Assembly: GCA_900472175.1 (NCBI GenBank)
Contig: UCHD01000018.1
Location: forward strand, 1 to 47,879
DNA length: 47,879 nt
Direction of reading: 5' to 3'
Origin: Hyphomicrobiales bacterium
Lineage (GTDB): Bacteria; Pseudomonadota; Alphaproteobacteria; Rhizobiales; Rhizobiaceae
A model generated the notes under the pieces. It was not told where the DNA came from and made no database searches. It saw nothing but the letters and a program-made list of their open reading frames with translations. Positions 27,454 to 35,515 of this stretch are shown one piece after another. A program made the position numbers and the translations under genes. Within the stretch, counting starts at the first letter, position 1; every line of letters starts with the position of its first letter.

Positions 27454-28422
27454 ATGTTAGTCTTCATCATCAAGCGCCTTGGAAATGCAGTCCTGGTGAT
27501 GCTCTCCGTCGCCCTGCTTGCCTTTCTGATCTTCCGGCTTGCGGGCGACCCCGTCGAACTGATGGTGGGCGAGCAGACGTCTCAGGCCGATCGCGCGGCT
27601 CTGCGCGAACGTCTCGGCCTGAACGACAGCCTGCCGGTCCAGTATGTCCGCTTCGTCACCAACGCGGTGCAGGGCGACTTCGGTGTGTCTTACCGCAATG
27701 GCCAGAAGGTGCTGCCGCTGATCGCCGAGCGCTTCCCGGCGACCCTGGAACTGGTTCTGGTCGCGACCCTCATTTCATTGGTGTTCGGCCTTCCGCTCGG
27801 CATCCTGACGGCGATCAAGCGTGGCAAATGGTACACGGAGAGCCTGCAATTCCTGTCCATCGTCGGGGTGTCGCTGCCAAGCTTCGTGGTCGGTATTCTG
27901 TTGATCCTCGTCTTTTCGGTGATCATGGGCTGGGCGCCCGCCTTCGGACGCGGCGATGTGGTGCAGCTCGGCTGGTGGTCCACAGGTCTGTTGACGTCGT
28001 CCGGACTGGCAGCCTTGATCCTGCCCTCGATTGCCTTGTCGCTCTACCAGATCACGCTGGTCATGCGGCTGGTTCGGGCCGAAATGCTGGAAGTGTTGCG
28101 CTCCGACTATGTGAAATTTGCCCGGGCACGCGGTATTCCGCGCTGGCGCATCTATTTCCGCCATGCGCTGCGCAACTGTCTCATGCCGGTCGTAACCATG
28201 ACGGCCATGAATGTCGGATCGTTGATTGCGTTCGCGCTGATCACCGAGACCGTTTTCCAGTGGCCGGGCATGGGCATGCTCTTCATCCAGGCCGTGACCT
28301 TTCTCGATATCCCGGTCATGGCGGCCTATCTCTGCATCATTTCCTTCATCTTCGTTGTCCTCAACATGCTGGTTGATATCGCCTACGCGGTGATTGATCC
28401 CCGCCTGCGCAACGCACGTTAA
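27454..28422 (+). CDS. Dpp-type ABC transporter permease (DppB-like)
   Basis: 322 residues. It has the DppB arrangement: N-terminal helix (LVMLSVALLAFLIFRLAGDP), LRERLGLNDSLPVQYVRFV, a central helix set, and the EAA loop ARARGIPRWRIYFRHALRNC before TETVFQWPGMG. ATG 27454 has GGAGAGG upstream. It is the first gene of a six-gene run (permease, permease, deaminase, amidohydrolase, ATPase, ATPase) with very short or overlapping junctions. Confidence 0.93.
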   Translation: MLVFIIKRLGNAVLVMLSVALLAFLIFRLAGDPVELMVGEQTSQADRAALRERLGLNDSLPVQYVRFVTNAVQGDFGVSYRNGQKVLPLIAERFPATLELVLVATLISLVFGLPLGILTAIKRGKWYTESLQFLSIVGVSLPSFVVGILLILVFSVIMGWAPAFGRGDVVQLGWWSTGLLTSSGLAALILPSIALSLYQITLVMRLVRAEMLEVLRSDYVKFARARGIPRWRIYFRHALRNCLMPVVTMTAMNVGSLIAFALITETVFQWPGMGMLFIQAVTFLDIPVMAAYLCIISFIFVVLNMLVDIAYAVIDPRLRNAR

Positions 28423-28439
28423 GAAACGGGGCCGGTTCG

Positions 28440-29390
28440 ATGACCACTGAACTTTCGCAAGCAGCCAAAGCCGCACGTCCCTCGCTGCTCAAGCGCATTC
28501 GCAACAGCGACCTCTGTTGGTCGTTCAGCCAGAGCAGGTCCGCGCAAATCAGCGCTCTTCTTCTGGCAATCCTGATCCTTGCGGCGATCTTTGCGCCGCT
28601 GATCGCGCCGCAAAATCCCTATGACGGCGCGCAGCTGGATATGTGGAAGGCCGAGATGCCGCCGATCTGGCAGGAGGGCGGCGAATGGCCGTATCTGCTG
28701 GGCACGGACACGCAGGGCCGCGATATGCTGTCGGCCATCCTCTACGGCACGCGCATTTCCATCGTCATTGGCATCGCTTCAGTCGCATTGTCTCTGGTCA
28801 TTGGCATGACCGCCGGCCTGATCGCCGGATATTTTGGCGGCTTCATCGACAATCTGCTGATGCGCATCGGTGATATCACGCTGTCCATTCCGACAATCCT
28901 CATTGCCATCCTTGTCTCGACCGTTGTGCGTCAGATGCTGCCGGAAAGCCTGCGCGAGATCGGCGCATCAGCGGTGCTTGTGCTTGCCATCTCGCTTTCA
29001 GCCTGGGTGCAATATGCCCGGACGGTGCGCGCTCAGGCGATCGTGGAGAGCGGCAAGGATTATGTGCAGGCGGCCAAACTCATTGGCGTACCGGCCCGGC
29101 GCATCATGGCGCATCATATCCTGCCGAATACGCTGACGCCGATCATGGTCGCCGCGACGCTCAATTTCGGGATGGCCATTTTGACGGAGGCGACGCTGTC
29201 CTTCCTCGGTATCGGCATGCCGCCAAGCCAGCCTTCGCTGGGAACGCTGATCCGCATCGGCAACCAGTTCCTGTTTTCCGGTTCCTGGTGGATCGTCCTG
29301 TTCCCCGTCGTTCAACTCTGCCTGCTGGTCGTCACCGTCAATGTGCTCGGCGACTGGCTGCGCGATGCTCTCAATCCGAAACTGAGGTAA
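28440..29390 (+). CDS. Dpp-type ABC transporter permease (DppC-like)
   Basis: 316 residues. It has the N-terminal helix ALLLAILILAAIFAPLIAPQ, the DppC hallmark LLGTDTQGRDMLSAILYGTR and the EAA loop AKLIGVPARRIMAHHILPN, followed by ATLSFLGIGMPPSQPSLGTL. An insert of about 20 residues before LLGTD (QLDMWKAEMPPIWQEGG) lies in the periplasmic loop. It forms the channel with the DppB-like subunit. Confidence 0.93.
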   Translation: MTTELSQAAKAARPSLLKRIRNSDLCWSFSQSRSAQISALLLAILILAAIFAPLIAPQNPYDGAQLDMWKAEMPPIWQEGGEWPYLLGTDTQGRDMLSAILYGTRISIVIGIASVALSLVIGMTAGLIAGYFGGFIDNLLMRIGDITLSIPTILIAILVSTVVRQMLPESLREIGASAVLVLAISLSAWVQYARTVRAQAIVESGKDYVQAAKLIGVPARRIMAHHILPNTLTPIMVAATLNFGMAILTEATLSFLGIGMPPSQPSLGTLIRIGNQFLFSGSWWIVLFPVVQLCLLVVTVNVLGDWLRDALNPKLR

Positions 29391-29395
29391 GTTCC

Positions 29396-30589
29396 ATGCA
29401 CGATCTGTTGCTCCGCAATGTCAGGCCGATGGCCGGTGAAAGCTGCGACGTCCTGATCAAGGGCGGGAAGATTGCCGGTTTCGGGACGTTCGAGGCCGAA
29501 CCTGGCATGGCCGTTGAAGACGGCGGCGACGCCATCGCAGTGCCCGGCCTGATCGATGCTCATACGCATCTCGACAAGACCACCTGGGGCATGCCTTGGC
29601 ATGTCAACAACCGTGCCGCCATCCTGCGCGAACGGATCGATTTTGAGCGGGAAAACCGCCTTGCCATCGGCATGGATCCGCACCGCCAGTCAATGCGCCA
29701 TGCGATCGGGCTCGCCGCCAACGGCGGCACCCATATCCGCAGCCATGTTGACATCGACCCGACCCATGGCCTTTCGCTTGTCGAGGGTGTCTGGGAAACC
29801 CGCGAGAAACTGAAGGGCATTATCGACATCGAAATTGTCGCCTTCCCGCAGTCCGGCGTGATGGTCATGCCAGGAACCGTGGAGCTTCTGGATGAGGCAT
29901 TGCGTCAGGGCTGCGAAGTGCTCGGCGGTATCGATCCCTGCGGCATCGACCGTGACCCCAAGGGCCAGCTCGACATCCTCTTTGCCCTTGCAGTCAAGCA
30001 TGGCGTTCCGATCGATATCCACCTGCATGAGGCCGCCGATCTCGGCGCCTTCACCATGGAGCTGATTTTCGAACGCATCCGCGCCCATGGCATGGAAGGC
30101 AAGGTTGCGATCAGCCACGCTTTTGCGCTCGGCATGAACGACTATCTGCGGGTCGGCAAGCTGATCGACGAAATTGCCCGGCTTGATGTCGCCATCCTGA
30201 CGACCGGCGCGCCCTCAGCCAACGTGCCATCGATCATGCGGCTGAAGGAAGCCGGCGTGCGTGTCGGCGGCGGCTGTGATGGTATCCGCGATACCTGGGG
30301 TCCGTGGGGCCAGCCGGATATGCTGGACCGCGCCAAGGTGATCGGCATGAAGAACGGGCTGCGTTCGGATATCGAGCTCGCTCATGTCCTGCATGTCGTG
30401 TCGCAGGGCGGCGCTGACGTCATGCGCCTTGAAAACTACGGCCTGCAGATTGGCTGCAATGCCGACCTGACGCTGCTTACCGGTGAAACGCTGGCCCATG
30501 CGGTGGTCGATATCGCGCCACGGCCACTGGTCCTCAAGGCCGGTCAGGTCACCGCTCGCCAGGGCAAGGCCATGGTGGAGATGCCGTGA
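29396..30589 (+). CDS. Cytosine-deaminase-like amidohydrolase
   Basis: 397 residues. It carries the canonical metal and substrate motifs of the cytosine deaminase / N-isopropylammelide hydrolase group: DAHTHLDKT (His56, His58), HIRSHVDID, IDIHLHEAAD, ISHAFALG and GCDGIRDTWGPWG. These enzymes deaminate or hydrolyse amino-pyrimidines, triazines and related rings. ATG 29396 has GAGG 8 nt upstream and lies 5 bp after the permease stop. Of the four amidohydrolases in the cluster it is the one whose active site looks most conventional; a ring amidine is a reasonable substrate class. Confidence 0.88.
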   Translation: MHDLLLRNVRPMAGESCDVLIKGGKIAGFGTFEAEPGMAVEDGGDAIAVPGLIDAHTHLDKTTWGMPWHVNNRAAILRERIDFERENRLAIGMDPHRQSMRHAIGLAANGGTHIRSHVDIDPTHGLSLVEGVWETREKLKGIIDIEIVAFPQSGVMVMPGTVELLDEALRQGCEVLGGIDPCGIDRDPKGQLDILFALAVKHGVPIDIHLHEAADLGAFTMELIFERIRAHGMEGKVAISHAFALGMNDYLRVGKLIDEIARLDVAILTTGAPSANVPSIMRLKEAGVRVGGGCDGIRDTWGPWGQPDMLDRAKVIGMKNGLRSDIELAHVLHVVSQGGADVMRLENYGLQIGCNADLTLLTGETLAHAVVDIAPRPLVLKAGQVTARQGKAMVEMP

Positions 30590-32082
30590 TGAGTGAAGCA
30601 TTGCAATCCCTTGCACTTGGCCGCCGCCCCGAAGGCCGCACCCTCATCACCGCAAGCTGGGTGGTTGGCCACACGGACGGCAGCCATCGCCTCTTGCAGA
30701 ACGGCGAAGTCGTTTTCGAAAACGGCGAAATCCTTTTTGTCGGCCATCGTTTTTCCGGAGAGGTTGCCCGCCGCATCGATTTCGGCAACGCCCTGATCAG
30801 CCCAGGCCTGATCGACCTCGACGCCTTGTCCGACCTCGACACGACCATTCTCGGTATCGACAATCATCCCGGCTGGGCCAAGGGCCGTGTCTGGCCGCGC
30901 TCCTATGTCGAAGCCGGCCCCTATGAAATGTACAGTCAGGAAGAGCTGGCCTTCCAGAAGCGCTTTGCCTTTGGCCAACTCCTCCTCAACGGCATCACCA
31001 CAGCGGCACCCATCGCCTCGCTGTTTTATCGCGAATGGGGCGAAACGGTCGCCGAATTCGACGCTGCGGCCGATGCCGCGGGCGAACTGGGCTTGCGGGT
31101 CTATCTCAGCCCTGCCTATCGCTCGGGTGGCATGGTATTGGAAAAGCCCGGCCAGATCGTTCCGATCTTCGATGAGGAACGGGGTTTTCAGGGACTGAAG
31201 GACGCGATCAGCTATATCGAACGTCAGACTGGCCGTCATGGCGATCTCGTGCGCGGCATGCTGGCACCGGACCGTGTGGAAACGTCCACGCTCGGGCTTC
31301 TGCAGCGCACAGACGCTGCGGCACGCGATCTCGGCGTCAAGTTCCGCCTGCACATGGCGCAGGGCGCCATGGAGGTCGATACTGTCCGCATGTTGCACGG
31401 CTCCACCGCACCGGTCTGGCTGGCGAAGGCGGGTCTCCTCAGCGACCGTATGATCGCGCCGCACGCCACCAATGCGACCGGCGAAGACCTTGCCCTTTAT
31501 GCTGAAAATGGTGTTTCGATCGTGCATTGTCCGTTGGTCTCCGGCCGTGGCGGCAGCACGCTGAATTCCTTCTCCGCCTGCCGCAAGCGTGGCATCAATA
31601 TCGCCATGGGCACGGACACGACGCCTGCGGACATGCTGATGAACCTGCTCGTCGGGCTCATCACCTGCCGCATCAACGACGGCGCGCCGGATCGGGTGAC
31701 TTCGGCAGACCTCTTTGATGCCGCAACAATCGGCGGTGCGCGGGCGCTGGGACGCCCGGATCTCGGCCATCTGTCACCGGGTGCCCGCGCCGATATTGCC
31801 GTCTTCGATCTTGACGATGAAATCATGGCGCCGTCCATCGACCCGATTACCACGCTGGTAACCGGTGGCTCCGGCAAGGTAACCAGTGCCGTCTTCGTCG
31901 ATGGCCGCGTTTCCATGCTCGACCGCAAGCTTGCGGGCATCGATATGCGCAAAGCCCGCGTCCAGGCACAGGCGCAGTATGACAGGCTGATCGCCAAATA
32001 TCCGGAACGGAGCTGGAACAATCCGGCGGTTTCGGAAATTTTCTCGCCAAGCTATCCGATCGAGGTGGACACCCATGGGTGA
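30589..32082 (+). CDS. Amidohydrolase-superfamily protein lacking the first HxH (paralogue 2)
   Basis: 497 residues, closely related to the product of 25673-27196: shared blocks include LISPGLIDLDALSDLD/LVSPGLIDLDALSDLD, PYEMYS-EELAFQKRFAFG, SPAYRSGGMVLE, RLHMAQG and the C-terminal FSPSYP. It too has LDALSDLD where D-x-H-x-H is expected. His of HMAQG, His of APHAT and Asp of GTDTTPAD remain. ATG 30589 overlaps the deaminase stop (TGATG). Because both copies kept the same altered motif, the change is likely functional and predates the duplication. Confidence 0.88.
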   Translation: MSEALQSLALGRRPEGRTLITASWVVGHTDGSHRLLQNGEVVFENGEILFVGHRFSGEVARRIDFGNALISPGLIDLDALSDLDTTILGIDNHPGWAKGRVWPRSYVEAGPYEMYSQEELAFQKRFAFGQLLLNGITTAAPIASLFYREWGETVAEFDAAADAAGELGLRVYLSPAYRSGGMVLEKPGQIVPIFDEERGFQGLKDAISYIERQTGRHGDLVRGMLAPDRVETSTLGLLQRTDAAARDLGVKFRLHMAQGAMEVDTVRMLHGSTAPVWLAKAGLLSDRMIAPHATNATGEDLALYAENGVSIVHCPLVSGRGGSTLNSFSACRKRGINIAMGTDTTPADMLMNLLVGLITCRINDGAPDRVTSADLFDAATIGGARALGRPDLGHLSPGARADIAVFDLDDEIMAPSIDPITTLVTGGSGKVTSAVFVDGRVSMLDRKLAGIDMRKARVQAQAQYDRLIAKYPERSWNNPAVSEIFSPSYPIEVDTHG

Positions 32083-33058
32083 AGCAGAAAAAGCGGTCAT
32101 CGACGTCCGCAATCTCAAGGTCGAATTCCCCGGGCGCCGCGGCACCGTGACGCCGCTCTCTGATGTCAGCCTTTCCATCCGCGCGGGCGAAATTCTCGGC
32201 GTTGTCGGCGAATCCGGTGCCGGGAAATCGATGACGGGTCTCGCGATCCAGGGCCTGCTTGAACGGCCCGGCCGCATCGCCGGTGGCGAAGTCTGGCTCG
32301 GCAATCGCCGAATCGACACGCTCGACGATCGCGCCATGGAGCAGATCAGGGGACGGGAGATCGGCGCGATCTTCCAGGATCCGCTGACCTCGCTCAACCC
32401 ACTGTTCACTGTTGGCTCGCAGCTGACGGAGACGATCCGCCTGCATCTGTCGATGAGCAAGGCCGAGGCTCTGGCGCGCGCCATCCAGCTTTTGCGCGAC
32501 GTTGGCATCCCGGCGCCCGAGGAGCGGATCAATCACTATCCGCACCAGTTTTCAGGCGGCATGCGCCAGCGCGTGGTCATCGCGCTCGCGCTTTGTGCGT
32601 CCCCCAAGCTGATTATTGCCGATGAGCCAACCACGGCGCTCGACGTGTCGATCCAGGCGCAGATCATTTCGCTGCTACGCCGGCTCTGCAAGGAGAAGCA
32701 GACGGCGGTCATGCTGGTGACCCACGACATGGGCGTGATTGCCGAGGCGGCGGACCGCGTTGCCGTGATGTACGCCGGCCGTCTCATCGAAATCGGCCCG
32801 GTGGAACAGGTGCTGCATGCGCCGCGCCACCCCTATACGCAGGGTTTGATGGCGTCCATTCCATCGCTCGGCGCGCGCGTCGAAAGGCTCAACCAGATCG
32901 ACGGCTCGATGCCACGGCTCGACGCCATTCCGACGGGTTGCGCCTTCAATCCGCGCTGTGTCTCTGCCGGGCCGCGCTGTCGGAGCGAACGGCCCGAACT
33001 TATTGCAGCTGGCGACGGCGCCAATGCCTGCTGGCTCAACGCGGGAGGAACAGCATGA
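32075..33058 (+). CDS. Dpp-type ABC transporter ATP-binding protein (DppD-like)
   Basis: 327 residues: Walker A GESGAGKS, IGAIFQDPLTSLNPLFTVG, signature FSGGMRQR, Walker B LIIADEPT, switch VTHDMGV. The C-terminal oligopeptide-transporter extension with GCAFNPRC and a later RC (GPRCRSERPEL) is present, unlike in the first importer. It overlaps the amidohydrolase gene by 8 bp. Confidence 0.94.
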   Translation: MGEAEKAVIDVRNLKVEFPGRRGTVTPLSDVSLSIRAGEILGVVGESGAGKSMTGLAIQGLLERPGRIAGGEVWLGNRRIDTLDDRAMEQIRGREIGAIFQDPLTSLNPLFTVGSQLTETIRLHLSMSKAEALARAIQLLRDVGIPAPEERINHYPHQFSGGMRQRVVIALALCASPKLIIADEPTTALDVSIQAQIISLLRRLCKEKQTAVMLVTHDMGVIAEAADRVAVMYAGRLIEIGPVEQVLHAPRHPYTQGLMASIPSLGARVERLNQIDGSMPRLDAIPTGCAFNPRCVSAGPRCRSERPELIAAGDGANACWLNAGGTA

Positions 33059-34044
33059 CCGCATCTGCTCAGAAAAAGCCGGCCCTGACCGTCAATGGTC
33101 TGGTCAAGACCTTCGACGTATCGGCGCCTTGGCTCAACCGGGTGATCGAACGCAAGCCGCGCCAGTTCGTGCAGGCTGTCAACGATATCGATTTCACCGT
33201 GCCTGCGGGCGGTTGCCTGAGCATCGTTGGTGAAAGCGGCTGCGGCAAGTCAACGGTAGCCCGGCTTGTCACCGGACTGCACAAGGCCAGCGCCGGAGAG
33301 ATCAGGTTTGCGCCGGGAAGGGCAGGGGCACCACTTTCGGCTCAGATGATCTTTCAGGATCCCTATGCATCGCTCAATCCACGCTGGCGGGTGAAAAACA
33401 TCATCGCCGAGCCCCTGCGCGAACTGAAACTGCGCAAGACCCCGGCGGAGGTCATCGAACGCGTCGAGGAGCTTTTGCAGACCGTCGGGCTTTCCGCCTC
33501 GGACGGCGAAAAATTCCCGCATGAGTTTTCAGGCGGTCAGCGCCAGCGTATCTCCATTGCCCGAGCACTGGCGAGCGAGCCGGAATTCCTCGTTTGCGAC
33601 GAGCCGACCTCGGCGCTCGATGTTTCGGTGCAGGCGCAGGTTCTCAACCTCATGCGCCGGCTGCAGGACGAATTGGGCCTGACCTATCTTTTCATCAGCC
33701 ACGACATGAGCGTGGTGCGTCATATGTCTGATCGCATCGCCGTGATGTATCTCGGACGCATCGTCGAAGAGGGCGATACCGAAGAGCTCTTTGCGCACCC
33801 AAGGCATCCCTACACACAGCTTCTCTTGCAGACAATTCCCAATATCGATGCGCCGCGCCGTGACCGGGAGTTGGCAAGCGGCGAGGTTCCGAGCCCGCTC
33901 AAGCCGCCGTCCGGCTGCACCTTCCATCCGCGCTGCCCGGTTGCAACGGCACGCTGTTCGGCAGAAGTGCCGGCAGTCCGTGCGCTTGCAAACGGCACAC
34001 GCGTCGCATGCCATCTTGCAACAGACGAACCGGCGGGCGCCTGA
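33055..34044 (+). CDS. Dpp-type ABC transporter ATP-binding protein (DppF-like)
   Basis: 329 residues: Walker A GESGCGKST, MIFQDPYASLNPRWRV, signature FSGGQRQR, Walker B LVCDEPT, switch ISHDMSV, and C-terminal CTFHPRCPVATARC. ATG 33055 overlaps the DppD stop (ATGA) with GGGAGGA upstream. The insert WLNRVIERKPRQFVQAVNDI before the Walker A is common in DppF proteins. It is the last gene of the operon and converges on the regulator gene 9 bp away. Confidence 0.94.
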   Translation: MTASAQKKPALTVNGLVKTFDVSAPWLNRVIERKPRQFVQAVNDIDFTVPAGGCLSIVGESGCGKSTVARLVTGLHKASAGEIRFAPGRAGAPLSAQMIFQDPYASLNPRWRVKNIIAEPLRELKLRKTPAEVIERVEELLQTVGLSASDGEKFPHEFSGGQRQRISIARALASEPEFLVCDEPTSALDVSVQAQVLNLMRRLQDELGLTYLFISHDMSVVRHMSDRIAVMYLGRIVEEGDTEELFAHPRHPYTQLLLQTIPNIDAPRRDRELASGEVPSPLKPPSGCTFHPRCPVATARCSAEVPAVRALANGTRVACHLATDEPAGA

Positions 34045-34053
34045 GCCTGCCGC

Positions 34054-34731
34054 TTAGCTCAACGCGGCGCGCAGGTCGTGGGAAAGGTCGCGGATTTCGC
34101 TGAGGTCGAGTTCGGATTCCACATGGTCGAGATGGTGGGCCATCAGGTGGGTGGCCTTCTCGACATTGTTGCTGGCAATCGCTTCGACGATCTCGGCGTG
34201 TTCGTCCGGTCCGCAGTTAAAGCGGTTGGTGTTGCGATAGACAGCGGTGATCAGCGAGGAGCGCGAGATCAGGTCCCGCATGGTGGTGAACAGGAAATCG
34301 GAGCCGACGGTCTCCGCCAGCAGCAGGTGAAACCCACCGGAGAGCTTGATAATGTCGGTGGTGATATCCTGGGCGTTGGCGATCCGCTCCTTGGCAACAT
34401 GGTCGCGCAGGCGCTTCAGATTGGGCTTGGAGACCGATACGCACAGCCGCTCGATGACGCAGCGTTCCACCGTCCGGCGCACGAAGAAGACATCCCGCGC
34501 TTCCTCAACCGAAGGCTTGCAAATGAAAGCGCCGCGATTGGGAATGATGGTGACAAGTCCATCCCGTTCAAGAACCGTCAATGCCTGGCGGATGCGGGCC
34601 CGGCTGACATTGAAAATCGTCGCCAGCTGCTCCTCCTTCAGCTGGACACCAGGCCGAAGCCTACGCTCGGCGATGGACAACCAGACTTTCTCGACAATCT
34701 GCTGTGTAGAAGGGCCGCTTGGCTCGGTCAT
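34054..34731 (-). CDS. GntR family regulator, FCD subfamily
   Basis: 225 residues. The N-terminal winged HTH reads LRPGVQLKEEQLATIFNVSR and RARIRQALTVLERDGLV, followed by PNRGAFI. The all-helical FCD ligand domain has the metal-type residues in HLLLAET, NTNRFNCGPDEHAEIVEAI and MAHHLDHVE. ATG 34731 has GGGGAG 8 nt upstream; a GTG at 34740 is the alternative. It is divergent from the flavin reductase gene. The ATTGT-NN-ACAAT sites at 23908, 27206 and 34812 are its probable targets, which would make it the local repressor of the whole cluster. Confidence 0.92.
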   Translation of the reverse strand: MTEPSGPSTQQIVEKVWLSIAERRLRPGVQLKEEQLATIFNVSRARIRQALTVLERDGLVTIIPNRGAFICKPSVEEARDVFFVRRTVERCVIERLCVSVSKPNLKRLRDHVAKERIANAQDITTDIIKLSGGFHLLLAETVGSDFLFTTMRDLISRSSLITAVYRNTNRFNCGPDEHAEIVEAIASNNVEKATHLMAHHLDHVESELDLSEIRDLSHDLRAALS

Positions 34732-34811
34732 CAAATTCACTCCCCATTGGGGTTAGACAAGCTTGAAACGGTGGAAAAAGTCAACCGTAACAACAAGATT
34801 TTGATTGCAGG

Positions 34812-34845
34812 ATTGTAGACAATATGAAATCATATTGTAGATTAT
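34812..34845. promoter_or_regulatory. Candidate FCD-GntR operator, site 3 (tandem)
   Basis: ATTGTAGACAAT (34812-34823) is the same palindromic core as sites 1 and 2; a degenerate copy ATTGTAGATTAT starts 22 bp later (34834-34845), two helical turns away. The pair lies between the regulator start and the flavin reductase start, so the regulator probably controls itself. Confidence 0.6.
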
Positions 34846-34862
34846 AAAACCGGAGCGGCGCA

Positions 34863-35492
34863 ATGGAATTCGACTTCACCCAGCTTGATCCGCAAAGCCG
34901 CTACCGCTTGCTGACCAATTTCATCGGGCCGCGGCCGATCGCGTTGGTGACGACCCGCTCACAGGCCGGCCACAACAATGCGGCGCCGATGAGCTTCTTC
35001 AACGTCTTTTCGCATGATCCCGCAATCGTGGTGCTCGGCATCCAGCCGAAGCTGAGCGGTGAAGAAAAAGACACGATGGCAAATATCCGCCGTACGCAGG
35101 AATTTGCCATTAACATGGTCGACATGGCGCTTTCGCAGCAGATGCTGGTTTGCGGTCTTGGCTTTGACAGCGAAGTCGACGAGCTTTCCATGGCAGGCCT
35201 TACCGCGTCCTCATGCACCAACATTAAGGCGGCATACGCGGCAGAGTCGCCTTGTGTTTTCGAGTGCCGGGTCGAGCGCCTGATTGACTATCCGCGCCGT
35301 ACCCTCGTTCTCGGCGAGGTCGTTCATATGCATGTCCGGCGCGAATGCCTCGATGGCGACGGACATTATGTCGATCCTGAACAGTATCAGCCGATCGCCC
35401 GTCTGCATGCCGACAATTACATCACCTCGGACCGCCAGTTCGTACTGAAGGCTCCGCCAATTGCCGATTTCATCAAGCCGCAGGGCGATTGA
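34863..35492 (+). CDS. Flavin reductase-like (FMN-binding split barrel) protein
   Basis: 209 residues of the flavin reductase/DIM6-NTAB family, with FIGPRPIALVTTRSQAGHNN, APMSFFNVFSHDPAIVVLGI and TMANIRRTQEFAINMVD. These proteins bind FMN and reduce it with NAD(P)H, usually for a two-component monooxygenase. No monooxygenase is encoded nearby, so it may serve a distant partner or reduce a ring directly. ATG 34863 has GGAGCGG upstream. It is followed 23 bp later by the racemase gene and is divergent from the regulator. Confidence 0.88.
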   Translation: MEFDFTQLDPQSRYRLLTNFIGPRPIALVTTRSQAGHNNAAPMSFFNVFSHDPAIVVLGIQPKLSGEEKDTMANIRRTQEFAINMVDMALSQQMLVCGLGFDSEVDELSMAGLTASSCTNIKAAYAAESPCVFECRVERLIDYPRRTLVLGEVVHMHVRRECLDGDGHYVDPEQYQPIARLHADNYITSDRQFVLKAPPIADFIKPQGD

Positions 35493-35515
35493 GGGACGCT
35501 GAAAGGTTCCATTCC

